Assembly: GCF_900109085.1 (NCBI RefSeq)
Contig: NZ_FNYW01000008.1
Location: 1-48,420 of the forward strand
Direction: 5' to 3'
DNA length: 48,420 bases
From: Alkalibacterium gilvum
Lineage (GTDB): Bacteria > Bacillota > Bacilli > Lactobacillales > Carnobacteriaceae_A
This document shows, piece after piece, positions 1-11,087 of this stretch (position 1 is its first letter; each line of letters opens with the position of its first letter). The notes beneath the pieces were generated by a model, which worked only from the letters and a program-made list of their open reading frames with translations, was not told where the DNA came from and made no database searches. The translations under genes and the position numbers were made by a program.

Positions 1-197
1 TTTTTAGTAATCGAGTGTTCCTCATTCATCGATCCGCAGTGATGACAAGCCTTCGGCTTGTATGTCAATGTAGCTTGATAAACTAAGTAGTTCGTCTCTT
101 TTATCTTTTCTTCGGGACAAAGATAATTATTTACATCAAAAATAATGTTTTCATCTTTAATATTTAGTGAATTTCGTATAATATGAGAGTGGGTCAT
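1..197 (-). mobile_element. ISL3-family transposase, N-terminal part only (runs off left edge)
   Basis: Reading leftward from the ATG at 197, an open frame of 65 codons continues to the window edge without a stop. It begins MTHSHIIRNSLNIKDEN and later contains KPKACHHCGSMNEEH. The Cys-x2-Cys pair preceded by KPK, following a short DENIIFD-type N-terminus, is the usual start of ISL3 (DDE) transposases, whose N-terminal zinc finger binds the terminal repeats. A good ribosome site (AAAGGAGA) lies just upstream. The catalytic domain is outside the window, so whether the element is intact cannot be told. The ISL3 assignment rests on pattern recognition of about 65 residues. Confidence 0.75.
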
Positions 198-441
198 GTA
201 GATTCTCCTTTGATTGGTTTTCGTCGACTTAATTATAAGGGAATCTACTGGCCTTTTTCTATTGATATACAAAAAAACGTGCCAGCGAGTTCGTTAGAAC
301 TCACCAACACGATTAATTATAGAACCACAAGAATACACACAGAACGATAGCATCTAGTGGGCGAATATGTGTAAAATGAAATGGATGATGGTATACTAGA
401 CATGCATTAAAACGAATGCATTTTCAAAAGGAGAGAAGAAG
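198..441. other. Intergenic region: probable IS end, imperfect hairpin and DUF1002-gene promoter
   Basis: This region holds three things. The transposase leader and probably the outer end of the IS lie near 250, but the partner inverted repeat is outside the window, so the boundary is unproven. An imperfect hairpin at 278-311 has arms CGTG/CACG and GAGTTC/GAACTC. An extended -10 promoter, TG-G-TATACT with the hexamer at 392-397, points at the downstream secreted-protein gene. A short inverted repeat, ATGCATT/AATGCAT at 402-421, lies between this promoter and the ribosome site at about 428-435. Confidence 0.45.
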
Positions 442-1407
442 ATGATCAAAACTTTTAAAAATAGACTGAAATTTATTGCTGCCTTAAGTGTCTTAAGCTT
501 GATGCCAATAGCAACGGTAAATGCATCGGAAGGAATAGATACCAGCGTAGTTAATGAAGCATGGGGATTGCCGACCTTTGTATATGGAGGTGGATTGAAT
601 GATGCTCAAATTAATGACACATCAGATCTACTTGGAATTGATAATAGAGAAAATGTGGCAAGTGTAGACGTTACAGGAAATGATTTACAAAATTATTTAG
701 GTACAGGTTCAGGGAATACGTCTAGTATGATTTCTTCCGTTCTTGTTCAAAGAGAAAACGAAGGCGGTGGTGTGACTGTTTTAATTGAAACACCAGAAGA
801 TATAACTGAAATTACAGAAGAGCAGTATGTCAATGCAGCGATCACTGCTGGAGTGGAAGATGTAACTATTATGGTTGCAAGTATTCGTCCCGTAACAGGC
901 GAGAGTGCATTGACAGGAATATATAAAGCCTTTGATATAAATGGGGAAGAGTTGGACCAAGATCGTATGAAAGTGGCTCAAGATGAACTGGAAACCACTA
1001 ACGATATTGCCCAAGCTAATGAGGGCAATGAAGGATTTGATACAGCACGATTGGATCAAGCCATTGTCGAAATTAAACAACAGCTAGCAGAACTGCGCGA
1101 GAAGCAGGATGATTTGGCTACACGCGAAGATATTGAGCGTATCATTAATGATGCACTGGAAAATAATGAGCTAACGAACGTAATCAGCCAGGAACAAATC
1201 GATCGTTTATTAGGATTTTTTGAACGTTATCAACAAACCGGAGCCATTAATTCTGAAGAAGTTAAAAAGCAATTGGAGAATTTATCCTCTAATATAAAAG
1301 ATCGCTTTGGTGATTTATGGCAAGATGCTGAAGACAGTGGATTAATAGATAAAATCGGTAATTTCTTCAGTGAATTGTGGCAGACGATAAGAAATTTTTT
1401 TAATTAA
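442..1407 (+). CDS. Secreted DUF1002-family protein
   Basis: A 321-residue protein with a clear Sec signal peptide: basic N-terminus, hydrophobic stretch from residue 11, and likely cleavage after VNA at residue 28. The mature part (residues 30-190) resembles the DUF1002 family of Firmicute exported proteins: an early GLxxAQ-like element, a TGNDLQNYLG stretch, a long Ser/Thr-rich strand segment, then an AITAGVEDVTIMVAS motif and a VTGESALTGIYKAF motif. Residues 200-321 are charged and helical and may form coiled coil. No catalytic motif is visible and no function is established for the family. The gene has its own extended -10 promoter and a strong terminator and stands alone beside an IS. 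The ATG at 442 follows AAAGGAGAG at good spacing. Confidence 0.75.
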   Translation: MIKTFKNRLKFIAALSVLSLMPIATVNASEGIDTSVVNEAWGLPTFVYGGGLNDAQINDTSDLLGIDNRENVASVDVTGNDLQNYLGTGSGNTSSMISSVLVQRENEGGGVTVLIETPEDITEITEEQYVNAAITAGVEDVTIMVASIRPVTGESALTGIYKAFDINGEELDQDRMKVAQDELETTNDIAQANEGNEGFDTARLDQAIVEIKQQLAELREKQDDLATREDIERIINDALENNELTNVISQEQIDRLLGFFERYQQTGAINSEEVKKQLENLSSNIKDRFGDLWQDAEDSGLIDKIGNFFSELWQTIRNFFN

Positions 1408-1410
1408 ATA

Positions 1411-1447
1411 AAAAGGAGTCAGATCAAAATATGATCTGACTCCTTTT
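1411..1447. terminator. Bidirectional terminator between DUF1002 gene and tyrS
   Basis: A perfect 15-bp stem, AAAAGGAGTCAGATC at 1411-1425 paired with 1433-1447, closes a 7-base loop. The A-run at one foot and the T-run at the other let it serve both converging genes. Confidence 0.9.
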
Positions 1448-1459
1448 CTGTTTTAAAAA

Positions 1460-2725
1460 TCAAACTAAATTAACGAGGAAATACTTTTTCTTACCTTTAC
1501 GTATAATAATGAAGCGTTCTTCAAAGCTATCCTCTTTTGAAATTAAATAATCAACATCTTTAACTTGGACACCTTTGATACGAATAGCACCATTTTTGAT
1601 GTCTTCACGCGCTTGGCGTCTTGAAGGTTCAATCTTAGTTATATCAACTAGGAACTCAACTAAGTGATGTTCGCCTAGAGGTGCGTTTGATGTTGGAACA
1701 TCTTTAAATGTCGTTTCAATTTGGTCTGCCGTTAATTCTTGGATGTCACCAGAAAAGAGGGCTTGTGAAATTTTAATTGCTTCATCTAAGGCGTTTTGTC
1801 CATGAACAAAACGAGTCATTTCTTCTGCTAGAGCTTTTTGTGCTGCACGTTTATGTGGCTCTGTTTCTACTTTTTCAGCCAAAAGGTCTATTTCTTCTTT
1901 TGAAAGGAAGGTAAAGTACTTCAAGTATTTCACAACATCTCGGTCATCTTGATTAAACCAGAATTGGTAAAACTCATAAGGCGTTGTTTTTTCAGGATCC
2001 AGCCAGATGGCACCGTCAGCAGATTTACCAAATTTTGTTCCATCCGCTTTTAAAAGTAGTGGAATTGTGAGACCAAATGCTTTGGCTTCTGTTCCTTCTT
2101 TTTTACGTATCAAGTCTAAACCTGCAGTGATATTCCCCCATTGGTCAGAACCGCCAATTTGAAGTTGGACGTCTTCATTCTGATATAAGTGCAGAAAGTC
2201 TACCGACTGAATGATTTGATAACTGAACTCAGTAAAGGAAATACCTGTATCTAAACGGCTTGATACAACATCTTTTGCAAGCATGGTGTTGATATTGAAT
2301 TCTTTTCCGAAATCACGAAGAAAATCAAGGAAAGAGAGTTCGCTTAGCCAGTCATAATTATTTACCAATTTGATACCTGACTGTTCGGATCCCGCCTCGA
2401 ATAACTGGCGCATTTGCCCGCTTAATTTTTCAGCATTCTTTTCAATCTGATCCATTGTTTGGAGAAGACGCTCAGATTTACGCCCACTAGGGTCACCAAT
2501 AGAACCTGTCCCTCCACCAATAAGAATAACTGGCTTATGTCCAGCCAGCTGGAATCGTTTCAAAATCATAAATGGAATCAAATGACCGACGTGCATGCTG
2601 TCGCCTGAAGGGTCAATACCACAATATAAAGCAACCTCTTTTTCATTTGTGAGTTCACGCAGGCCGTCTTCATCTGTCTGCTGATTAATGGCCCCGCGCC
2701 ATCTTAGTTCGTCTAATATATTCAT
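1460..2725 (-). CDS. tyrS: Tyrosine--tRNA ligase
   Basis: A 421-residue class I synthetase that charges tRNA-Tyr with tyrosine in the cytoplasm; the length is typical of bacterial TyrRS. The HIGH-type motif appears as HVGH within YCGIDPSGDSMHVGH near residue 47, and the KMSKS-type loop as KFGKS near residue 230. The tyrosine-specific GGSDQWGNI segment lies between them. Residues from about 350 form the C-terminal S4-like RNA-binding domain. The gene is monocistronic on the minus strand, ends in the bidirectional terminator, and is preceded by a T-box leader. Expression should therefore rise when uncharged tRNA-Tyr accumulates. The ATG at 2725 follows an AAAGGAGA ribosome site. Confidence 0.97.
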   Translation of the reverse strand: MNILDELRWRGAINQQTDEDGLRELTNEKEVALYCGIDPSGDSMHVGHLIPFMILKRFQLAGHKPVILIGGGTGSIGDPSGRKSERLLQTMDQIEKNAEKLSGQMRQLFEAGSEQSGIKLVNNYDWLSELSFLDFLRDFGKEFNINTMLAKDVVSSRLDTGISFTEFSYQIIQSVDFLHLYQNEDVQLQIGGSDQWGNITAGLDLIRKKEGTEAKAFGLTIPLLLKADGTKFGKSADGAIWLDPEKTTPYEFYQFWFNQDDRDVVKYLKYFTFLSKEEIDLLAEKVETEPHKRAAQKALAEEMTRFVHGQNALDEAIKISQALFSGDIQELTADQIETTFKDVPTSNAPLGEHHLVEFLVDITKIEPSRRQAREDIKNGAIRIKGVQVKDVDYLISKEDSFEERFIIIRKGKKKYFLVNLV

Positions 2726-2762
2726 GTTTTAAATGTCTCCTTTTACATATTTTTGAGCAACA

Positions 2763-3000
2763 AAAAATCCCCACAAAAGTTTATATACTTTTGCCGGGAC
2801 GAACAGAGCCGTGGTACCACCCAGATTAAAGTCAATAATATTATATGTACTGACCTTACTCAATCCTATAACGCTAGGATGCGTCTCAAAAGAGAAAAGC
2901 TCACGAGTGTAATTCGTATTGTCTGCCTAGGCGAATTTTCACCAGCCATTCGCTCTCTAAAACTATTCAGACATACTACTGTGCTCAGTCATCGCTGATA
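2763..3000 (-). ncRNA. T-box leader riboswitch of tyrS
   Basis: Read on the minus strand, the leader carries the T-box consensus GGGTGGTACCACGG (plus coordinates 2809-2822). This is the bulge that pairs with the tRNA acceptor end in the antiterminator. It is followed by a terminator hairpin at about 2769-2798 (CAAAAGT/ACTTTTG arms) running into T6. Upstream is a stem-I type region with the typical GGTGAAAAT element. Two UAC (Tyr) triplets, at 2909-2911 and 2916-2918, sit where the specifier loop should be; I cannot tell which one is read. Uncharged tRNA-Tyr should stabilise the antiterminator. The short plus-strand reading frame across this region is not a gene. Confidence 0.93.
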
Positions 3001-3015
3001 TTTTATATACAAGTT

Positions 3016-3044
3016 AGTATAAGGGAATGAAAAGAATTAGTCAA
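3016..3044 (-). promoter_or_regulatory. Promoter of the tyrS T-box transcript
   Basis: On the minus strand, TTGACT (3039-3044) and TATACT (3016-3021) are separated by exactly 17 bases. The T-box leader begins a few bases downstream. Confidence 0.85.
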
Positions 3045-3167
3045 CTACACATCCTCTGCTTATTTTTTATATTGTTTATTTAAGAGCAAATTGCATTCTT
3101 ATAAGTGGAGATATGTGGCTTGTATGCTAAACTATAAATAAGAGTTAATGGGAAAGGATGAGGAGAC

Positions 3168-5579
3168 TTGGTTAAGAATCGAAAAGACGTGTTTAATTTA
3201 AATAGAGAACCAAAAGCCCCAGTTGAATCACAGATTATATGGGAGAATTACCGATTCACTATTTTAACAACTGCACTTTTCCGTTTAGAATATAATGCAA
3301 ATGGTGACTTCGAAGACCATGCGACACAAGTCGTTTTGAATCGTAATTTCAACACACCAGAATTCAAGAAAAAAGAAAATGATGACTATATAGAAATAAT
3401 TACAGCCAAAGCGCATCTTATTTTTCATAAAGAAAAGGGTGGATTTACAAAAAACAACCTTCAAATAGAAGCGATTGGGAATTATAGTCTTTATCATAGC
3501 AGCTGGCACTTTGGAGAAAAACCAGAAACCCTTAAAGGGACGGCGCGTACATTAGATTTTACAGATGGAGCAATCGAACTCAAAGAGGGACTTATGAATA
3601 AAAGTGGGTATTCTGTTTTTGATGACAGTGAATCCATGTGCTTAACCGATGATGGTTGGGTAGAAAAAAGAACTAAGGGCGTTACAGATATGTATTTCTT
3701 TGGGTACGGGAGGGACTACTTAGGTACGTTGAAAGACTATCATCACCTTACAGGCAAAGCACCCATGCTACCAAGATACGCCTTGGGGAATTGGTGGAGT
3801 CGTTATTACCCTTATACTCAAGAGGGATATAAACGTTTAATCAAAGAGTTTGAAACCAGAGAATTTCCTTTTTCAGTTGCAGTTATCGATATGGATTGGC
3901 ATCTTACTGATGTGCCGTCTGAATATGGTTCAGGTTGGACAGGCTATACTTGGGATACAGATTTATTCCCAAATCCAAACGCGTTTCTTAGCTGGCTTAA
4001 AGAGCGAGGTTTGCGAACTACATTAAATCTACATCCTGCGAATGGGGTGCAGCCCTATGAAGAAATGTATGAACCAATGGCTGAAGAGATGGGCATTGAT
4101 ATAGAAGAGAAAAAACCCATCAATTTTGATATTACAAACGATACATTTTTAGATGCTTATTTTAAATATTTGCATCATCCGCATGAAGAGATTGGTGTTG
4201 ATTTTTGGTGGATTGATTGGCAGCAAGGAAGTGTGACTAAAGTAGAAGGCCTGGATCCGTTATGGATGCTTAACCACTATCACTTTCTAGATAACGGACG
4301 TGGAGAAAGTCGGCCTCTTGTTTTCTCAAGATATGCCGGTTTAGGGTCTCACCGATATCCTATTGGTTTTTCTGGAGATACGTCGGCAACGTGGGACTCA
4401 TTAGATTTTCAGCCATACTTTACAGCAACCTCTTCCAATGTTGGTTATGGTTGGTGGAGTCATGACATTGGCGGACACTTCGGTGGGAAAAAAGATAACG
4501 AACTCTTTGTACGTTGGATACAGTTTGGTGTCTTCTCACCAATCAATCGGCTTCATAGTCAAGATGGTGAATTCAGCGGAAAAGAGCCATGGCGCTATGG
4601 GAATAATGCTGAGAGAATAGTTAAGGAATATCTGCAGTTAAGACATCGTTTAGTGCCTTATACTTATACGATGAATGTGATTAGTCATTTTGATGATTTT
4701 CCACTTATTCGACCAATGTATTATCATCATCCTTGGAAAGAAGAGGCATATGAAGTACCTAATCAGTATTATTTTGGGACTCAAATGATTGTTGCCCCCG
4801 TTACCACACCTCTCAAAAAAAACTTGCGGTTAGGGCAGGTCAAAGTCTGGCTTCCTGAAGGACGATGGTATGACTTCTTTATTAACCGTGCTTATGAAGG
4901 CGGGCGTACGATAGATATGTATCGTTCATTATCAGCGTATCCCGTATTTGTAAAAGCGGGTGGAATCGTTCCGCTCGATCAGAGCTTCAGCAATTACACG
5001 GATAATCCAGAAACTATGGAAGTTAACGTTTACGCTGGAGATAATGGGAGTTTTTCATTATACGAAGATGATGGCCTTGGAAAAGATTTAGAAGAAGTAA
5101 CCACTAAAATGTCACTGATGTGGAATCAAGAGAATGATGACTGTTCGATTTTCCGGATAGATAAACCGGATGGAAACCATGGCGTTTTACCGGCAGAAAG
5201 ACAGTTTACACTAACCTTAGTCGGCTTTGCGTGTCATAAAATGCCAGAAGTGTATGTGAATGATAAAAAAATTGATGTTGAAGTCTTTCGTAAAGGAAAA
5301 GTTACGAAAGTTATTATACCAAAGCAACCGATAGATGCTGCGTATAATGTTTATCTAAAAGACATGGCTTTAAAATACAATGACATGCACGGTGAGTTGT
5401 TCCGCTTTCTTGATCGCGCTCAATTACCAGCAAGTCAAAAAGAAAAAATATATAACACAGTGATTAGAGGGAAGACGAGTGCCCGTGTTATTAGCGCATT
5501 ACTCGCCCTAGATTTAGACGAAGATCTTCTTGGGGCTATTAGTGAAATTGTCTGGGCAAATCCAGATGAAGTCGATTAA
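3168..5579 (+). CDS. Glycoside hydrolase family 31 (alpha-glucosidase-like)
   Basis: An 803-residue cytoplasmic protein without a signal peptide. It has the GH31 layout: an N-terminal beta-sandwich, a (beta/alpha)8 catalytic barrel (about residues 195-540), and C-terminal beta domains containing the YEDDG element typical of the family. Barrel landmarks are GNWWSRYYPYT, the VIDMDWH strand, the FWWIDWQQG motif with probable nucleophile Asp350, and SGDTSATWD with probable acid/base Asp404. The nucleophile motif is followed by WQQG rather than the WNE found in classical alpha-glucosidases, so the substrate is uncertain. The family cleaves alpha-linked glycosides, and an alpha-glucoside or alpha-N-acetylhexosaminide are both possible. 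Start is TTG at 3168, eight bases after GAGGAG-type sequence. No sugar transporter is adjacent. Transcription ends at a hairpin at 5601. Confidence 0.88.
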   Translation: MVKNRKDVFNLNREPKAPVESQIIWENYRFTILTTALFRLEYNANGDFEDHATQVVLNRNFNTPEFKKKENDDYIEIITAKAHLIFHKEKGGFTKNNLQIEAIGNYSLYHSSWHFGEKPETLKGTARTLDFTDGAIELKEGLMNKSGYSVFDDSESMCLTDDGWVEKRTKGVTDMYFFGYGRDYLGTLKDYHHLTGKAPMLPRYALGNWWSRYYPYTQEGYKRLIKEFETREFPFSVAVIDMDWHLTDVPSEYGSGWTGYTWDTDLFPNPNAFLSWLKERGLRTTLNLHPANGVQPYEEMYEPMAEEMGIDIEEKKPINFDITNDTFLDAYFKYLHHPHEEIGVDFWWIDWQQGSVTKVEGLDPLWMLNHYHFLDNGRGESRPLVFSRYAGLGSHRYPIGFSGDTSATWDSLDFQPYFTATSSNVGYGWWSHDIGGHFGGKKDNELFVRWIQFGVFSPINRLHSQDGEFSGKEPWRYGNNAERIVKEYLQLRHRLVPYTYTMNVISHFDDFPLIRPMYYHHPWKEEAYEVPNQYYFGTQMIVAPVTTPLKKNLRLGQVKVWLPEGRWYDFFINRAYEGGRTIDMYRSLSAYPVFVKAGGIVPLDQSFSNYTDNPETMEVNVYAGDNGSFSLYEDDGLGKDLEEVTTKMSLMWNQENDDCSIFRIDKPDGNHGVLPAERQFTLTLVGFACHKMPEVYVNDKKIDVEVFRKGKVTKVIIPKQPIDAAYNVYLKDMALKYNDMHGELFRFLDRAQLPASQKEKIYNTVIRGKTSARVISALLALDLDEDLLGAISEIVWANPDEVD

Positions 5580-5600
5580 AATAAAAAAGAAATAGAAAAA

Positions 5601-5650
5601 AGAAAGCAGGAATCGGGTCAAAATGACTAGCCATACTGCTTTCTTTTTTT
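5601..5650 (+). terminator. Terminator after the GH31 gene
   Basis: Arms AGAAAGCAG (5601-5609) and CTGCTTTCT (5636-5644) are followed by a run of T. Confidence 0.75.
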
Positions 5651-5680
5651 GATCTTATTTTAGGCACTCGTCTCAACTCA

Positions 5681-5689
5681 TGATATAAT
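5681..5689 (+). promoter_or_regulatory. Extended -10 promoter of the HAD phosphatase gene
   Basis: TG-A-TATAAT at 5681-5689 has no good -35 hexamer at 17 bases, which is usual for extended -10 promoters. Confidence 0.55.
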
Positions 5690-5726
5690 AGAGGGAACAC
5701 AGATATTAAGGAAGTGAGCTTTTATA

Positions 5727-6551
5727 ATGGAGAAGGTAGTTTTTCTTGACATAGACGGCACTCTTGTAACAAAATACAACAGCATTCCCGAGTCAGCAAA
5801 ACAAGCAATACAAGACTTAAAAAAGAATGACATATTACCCGTTATTGCCACAGGACGTGCGCCTTTACTTATTGAGGAAGTGCGTAAGGAATTAGGAATT
5901 GATAGTTACATTGCCATGAATGGTCAACTTGTTGTCCATAAAGGTGAAGTGGTCTACCACAATCCGATTGAAAAAGAGATAGTAAGTAAACTGATTGATC
6001 AGGCAGTAGAAAATAACGATGGGATAATATTATGCGGTGCCAAGGATATATTCAGTAACTCCATAGTATCACTTGCTAAGCGTAGCTCAGTACTCACTCT
6101 ACTCAAAGGGGTTGTGAAAATAATCCCCGGTTCGATTCAGTTTTCGCTTTTAAGTCGCTTGATAAAAAAGCCGCCCAAACCAAAAGATTATGAAGGCAAA
6201 CCTATTTATCAAATAATCGTTGAAACATCGATTGAAGAAGAACGACACTATAAGGAAATTTTTGAAGACTTGCATTTTGCAAGGTCAAATCATTACACGG
6301 TAGATATAATCAGCGAAGGTATTTCCAAAGCCACTGGAATTGAGCATTATTTAAATCATCTAGGTTTAAAAAAAGAAAATACCTACGCTTTTGGTGATAG
6401 CCCCAATGATCTAGAAATGCTCGCGTATGTCGATACTAGTGTTGCGATGGGCAATGGTTGGGATAGTGTTAAAGAAGCAGCTGATTATGTAACGGATGAC
6501 GTAGATAAAGACGGTATCAAAAATGCATTAAAGCATTTCAAACTGATATAA
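5727..6551 (+). CDS. Cof-type HAD-superfamily phosphatase
   Basis: A 274-residue haloacid-dehalogenase fold protein of the Cof (class IIB) type, which dephosphorylates small phosphorylated metabolites such as sugar phosphates or flavin precursors. Motif I is FLDIDGTL, with the aspartate pair at residues 8 and 10. Motif II is the VIATGRA segment near residue 40. The Lys of motif III lies in SKATGIEH. Motif IV is FGDSPNDLEML, and VAMGNG is also present. The substrate cannot be read from sequence. The gene has its own promoter and sits between the GH31 gene and metG. The ATG at 5727 follows GGAAGTGAG. Confidence 0.9.
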   Translation: MEKVVFLDIDGTLVTKYNSIPESAKQAIQDLKKNDILPVIATGRAPLLIEEVRKELGIDSYIAMNGQLVVHKGEVVYHNPIEKEIVSKLIDQAVENNDGIILCGAKDIFSNSIVSLAKRSSVLTLLKGVVKIIPGSIQFSLLSRLIKKPPKPKDYEGKPIYQIIVETSIEEERHYKEIFEDLHFARSNHYTVDIISEGISKATGIEHYLNHLGLKKENTYAFGDSPNDLEMLAYVDTSVAMGNGWDSVKEAADYVTDDVDKDGIKNALKHFKLI

Positions 6552-6588
6552 ACTCTCTCATTCCATTCTTTTTCAATAGGCCCTCCTA

Positions 6589-6597
6589 TGCTATACT
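6589..6597 (+). promoter_or_regulatory. Extended -10 promoter of metG
   Basis: TG-C-TATACT at 6589-6597 lies 66 bases before the metG start. No T-box or SAM riboswitch fits in the short leader. Confidence 0.55.
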
Positions 6598-6623
6598 AGT
6601 TAAGAAAAGATTTTTAGCATTAG

Positions 6624-8702
<2,079 letters not shown>

Positions 8703-8733
8703 CAGATTTCAATGAAACAAATTTAATATAATC

Positions 8734-8792
8734 AGAAATTCCAGTAAAGAAAAAAGAGCGGTCTTTTACCTTTGTTGGAATTTCTCTTTTTA
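8734..8792 (+). terminator. Terminator after metG
   Basis: Outer arms AGAAATTCCA (8734-8743) and TGGAATTTCT (8776-8785) enclose a second pairing, GTAAAGA/TCTTTTAC. CTTTTT follows. Confidence 0.75.
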
Positions 8793-8839
8793 AAGTGAAA
8801 GTTAAATTGTACGAAAGAGATAAGTAAAGGAGAGAACGT

Positions 8840-9610
8840 ATGCTTTTTGATACACATACACACATTAATGTACACCAATTTAAAGAAGAAGAAGCCGAAG
8901 CGATTGAACGTGCAAGAGAAAATCAGGTATCCCGCATGGCAGTGGTTGGCTTTGATACAGACACCATTCAAAAATCTTTAGAATTGAGTGATAAATTCGA
9001 AGGTGTTTATTCAATCATTGGATGGCACCCAACTGAAGCAGGCTCATATACCGATGCTGTTGAAAATCAACTCATAGAAAAACTTAAGGGCGATAAGATT
9101 GTTGCGATGGGTGAAATGGGGCTTGATTACTACTGGGATGCTGACCCAAGAGCTGTGCAGCATGATGCCTTTCGCCGTCAAATAAGAGTGGCAAAAGAAT
9201 TAAATCTTCCTATCAGTATTCATAATCGTGAAGCAACAGAGGATGCCTATAAAATCCTTAAAGAAGAACACGCTGGCGATACTGGAGGAATCATGCATAG
9301 TTTTAATTTAGATACCTACTGGATGGAAAAGTTTCTAGATATTGGGATGCATATATCCCTGAGCGGGGTTGTTACTTTTAAAAATGCGCCTGAAGTTAAA
9401 GAGGTAGCTAGGATTGTTCCTTTTGAAAAATTACTCGTAGAAACGGATGCGCCTTATCTAGCCCCTATGCCTAATCGTGGTAAGCGAAATGAACCAGCTT
9501 ATGTTAAGTATGTCGCTGAAGAGGTTGCTAAACAAAGAGGATTAACGCTTGAGGAAGTAGCAAAACAGACGACCCAGAACGCCAATCGCCTGTTTAAACT
9601 GAAAAATTAA
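8840..9610 (+). CDS. tatD: TatD-family metal-dependent DNase
   Basis: A 256-residue TIM-barrel hydrolase of the amidohydrolase superfamily. Members act as 3'-5' deoxyribonucleases in DNA repair and turnover. Metal ligands are visible: FDTHTHIN at the N-terminus (His6, His8), the GEMGLDYY strand, SIHNREA, the GGIMHSF histidine, and LLVETDAPYLAP with the catalytic aspartate near the C-terminus. Length and motif order match the YcfH/TatD group. It lies 12 bases before rnmV and probably forms an operon with rnmV and rsmA. The ATG at 8840 follows AAAGGAGAG. Confidence 0.95.
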   Translation: MLFDTHTHINVHQFKEEEAEAIERARENQVSRMAVVGFDTDTIQKSLELSDKFEGVYSIIGWHPTEAGSYTDAVENQLIEKLKGDKIVAMGEMGLDYYWDADPRAVQHDAFRRQIRVAKELNLPISIHNREATEDAYKILKEEHAGDTGGIMHSFNLDTYWMEKFLDIGMHISLSGVVTFKNAPEVKEVARIVPFEKLLVETDAPYLAPMPNRGKRNEPAYVKYVAEEVAKQRGLTLEEVAKQTTQNANRLFKLKN

Positions 9611-9622
9611 GGTGAATAGAAA

Positions 9623-10198
9623 ATGAAGAAAATAAAAGAAATTATTGTTGTCGAAGGTAAGGATGATACCAAACGTATACAACGTGCTGTAAAGGCAGAC
9701 ACTATCGAAACGCGCGGCTCGGCGATTAATGATGAAATACTTGAACGAATTGCCTTGGCTCAAGAAACGCGTGGGGTTATTGTGTTTACTGATCCAGACG
9801 GTCCCGGGGAAAAAATTCGGAAAATCATTTCAAAAAACATTCCGGGAGTTAAGCATGCTTTCATCACCAGAGATCAAGGGCGTCACAGAAAATCCGTTAA
9901 AGCAAGTCTGGGTATTGAGCATGCCTCTTTTGACGATATAAAAGAGGCCTTGGACAAAGTTGTGGAAGAACGAATGGATGCAAAGGAGACGGTGAGCCGG
10001 GCTTTTCTAATAAGAGAAGGGCTCATCGGAACGGATAAAGCAAGGGAGCTTAGAGAGGCCCTTGGAGAAGAGCTGCGTATTGGTTATACTAATGGGAAAC
10101 AATTAAAAAAACGGTTAACCATGTTTGGCTTTACAGAACCAGATGTCAAAGCAGCTTTAGACAGAATACGAAAGGAACCGTATGATAATGAATCATAA
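9623..10198 (+). CDS. rnmV: Ribonuclease M5
   Basis: A 191-residue TOPRIM nuclease that makes the final cuts maturing 5S rRNA in Firmicutes, working with ribosomal protein L18. The TOPRIM glutamate is in VVEGKDD (residues ~10-16) and the metal-binding DxD in FTDPDGPGE (residues ~56-64). The C-terminal half holds the family-specific [12 protein letters not shown] element. It overlaps rsmA by 17 bases, implying translational coupling, and keeps the neighbour order known from B. subtilis. Confidence 0.96.
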   Translation: MKKIKEIIVVEGKDDTKRIQRAVKADTIETRGSAINDEILERIALAQETRGVIVFTDPDGPGEKIRKIISKNIPGVKHAFITRDQGRHRKSVKASLGIEHASFDDIKEALDKVVEERMDAKETVSRAFLIREGLIGTDKARELREALGEELRIGYTNGKQLKKRLTMFGFTEPDVKAALDRIRKEPYDNES

Positions 10199-11087
10199 AG
10201 ATATTGCAACACCTAACCGTACGAAAGAAATACTTCAAACCTATAATCTCTCTGCCAAAAAAAGTTTAGGCCAGAATTTTATCATTGATACCAATATATT
10301 GAAAAATATTGTCGAAGAGGGAGATGTCTCTGAGCGTACGACAGTCATCGAAATTGGGCCAGGCATAGGAGCATTAACAGAACAATTAGCCAAACAAGCA
10401 GGTCGGGTCATTGCTTTTGAAATAGATGATCGTTTACTTCCTGTTTTAGAGGACACACTCTCTCCTTATAATAATATTGAAATCATTCATAAAGATATTT
10501 TAAATGTTGATATGGAAGCTTTTTACACCTCTCACTTAAAAGAAGCAGAAGAAATTGTGGTTGTAGCCAATCTGCCTTACTATATTACGACACCTATTAT
10601 TTTGAGATTTCTAGAGTCTAATCTACCGGTTGACCGTATGGTATTGATGATGCAAAAGGAAGTGGCCAGTCGTCTGTCTGCCCAGGCAAGTACGAAGGCG
10701 TATGGGTCCTTGTCTATTGCAGTACAGTACTATATGAATGCTGAGGTAGCCTTTACTGTGCCTAAAACTGTCTTTATGCCACAACCGAATGTAGATTCAG
10801 CTATTATTAAACTAAGTAGAAAAAGTGAAAACGTCAATGTAGTGGATGAGAAACTATTCTTTACTCTTACAAGGGCTGCTTTTGTACAACGTCGAAAAAC
10901 ATTATGGAATAACCTCCAGGTGGCGTTTGGTAAAGATCCAATGATGAAAGAGAAAATGTCAGAAGGTATTCTCCAAGCAGGAATAGACCCGAAAAGAAGA
11001 GGAGAGACCCTCACAATCGAAGAATTTGCCCGTTTATCTAATGCCTTTAGCCAACTAAATATCACCCCCCAAAATGCTATTCGGTGA
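10182..11087 (+). CDS. rsmA: 16S rRNA dimethyladenosine transferase
   Basis: A 301-residue SAM-dependent methyltransferase (KsgA) that dimethylates two adjacent adenosines in the 3' terminal hairpin of 16S rRNA late in 30S assembly. Motif I is [13 protein letters not shown] (about residues 57-69) and the catalytic [10 protein letters not shown] motif lies near residue 130. QNFIID at the N-terminus and the C-terminal helical domain with FVQRRKTL are typical. The start is either ATG 10182 or ATG 10188; both follow AAAGGAA and both lie inside the end of rnmV. I list the longer form. Confidence 0.96.
   Translation: MIMNHKDIATPNRTKEILQTYNLSAKKSLGQNFIIDTNILKNIVEEGDVSERTTVIEIGPGIGALTEQLAKQAGRVIAFEIDDRLLPVLEDTLSPYNNIEIIHKDILNVDMEAFYTSHLKEAEEIVVVANLPYYITTPIILRFLESNLPVDRMVLMMQKEVASRLSAQASTKAYGSLSIAVQYYMNAEVAFTVPKTVFMPQPNVDSAIIKLSRKSENVNVVDEKLFFTLTRAAFVQRRKTLWNNLQVAFGKDPMMKEKMSEGILQAGIDPKRRGETLTIEEFARLSNAFSQLNITPQNAIR

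Noticed and set aside
2753-2998. Plus-strand 81-codon open frame upstream of the GH31 gene
   Set aside because: It lies entirely within the tyrS T-box leader on the opposite strand and has no ribosome site.
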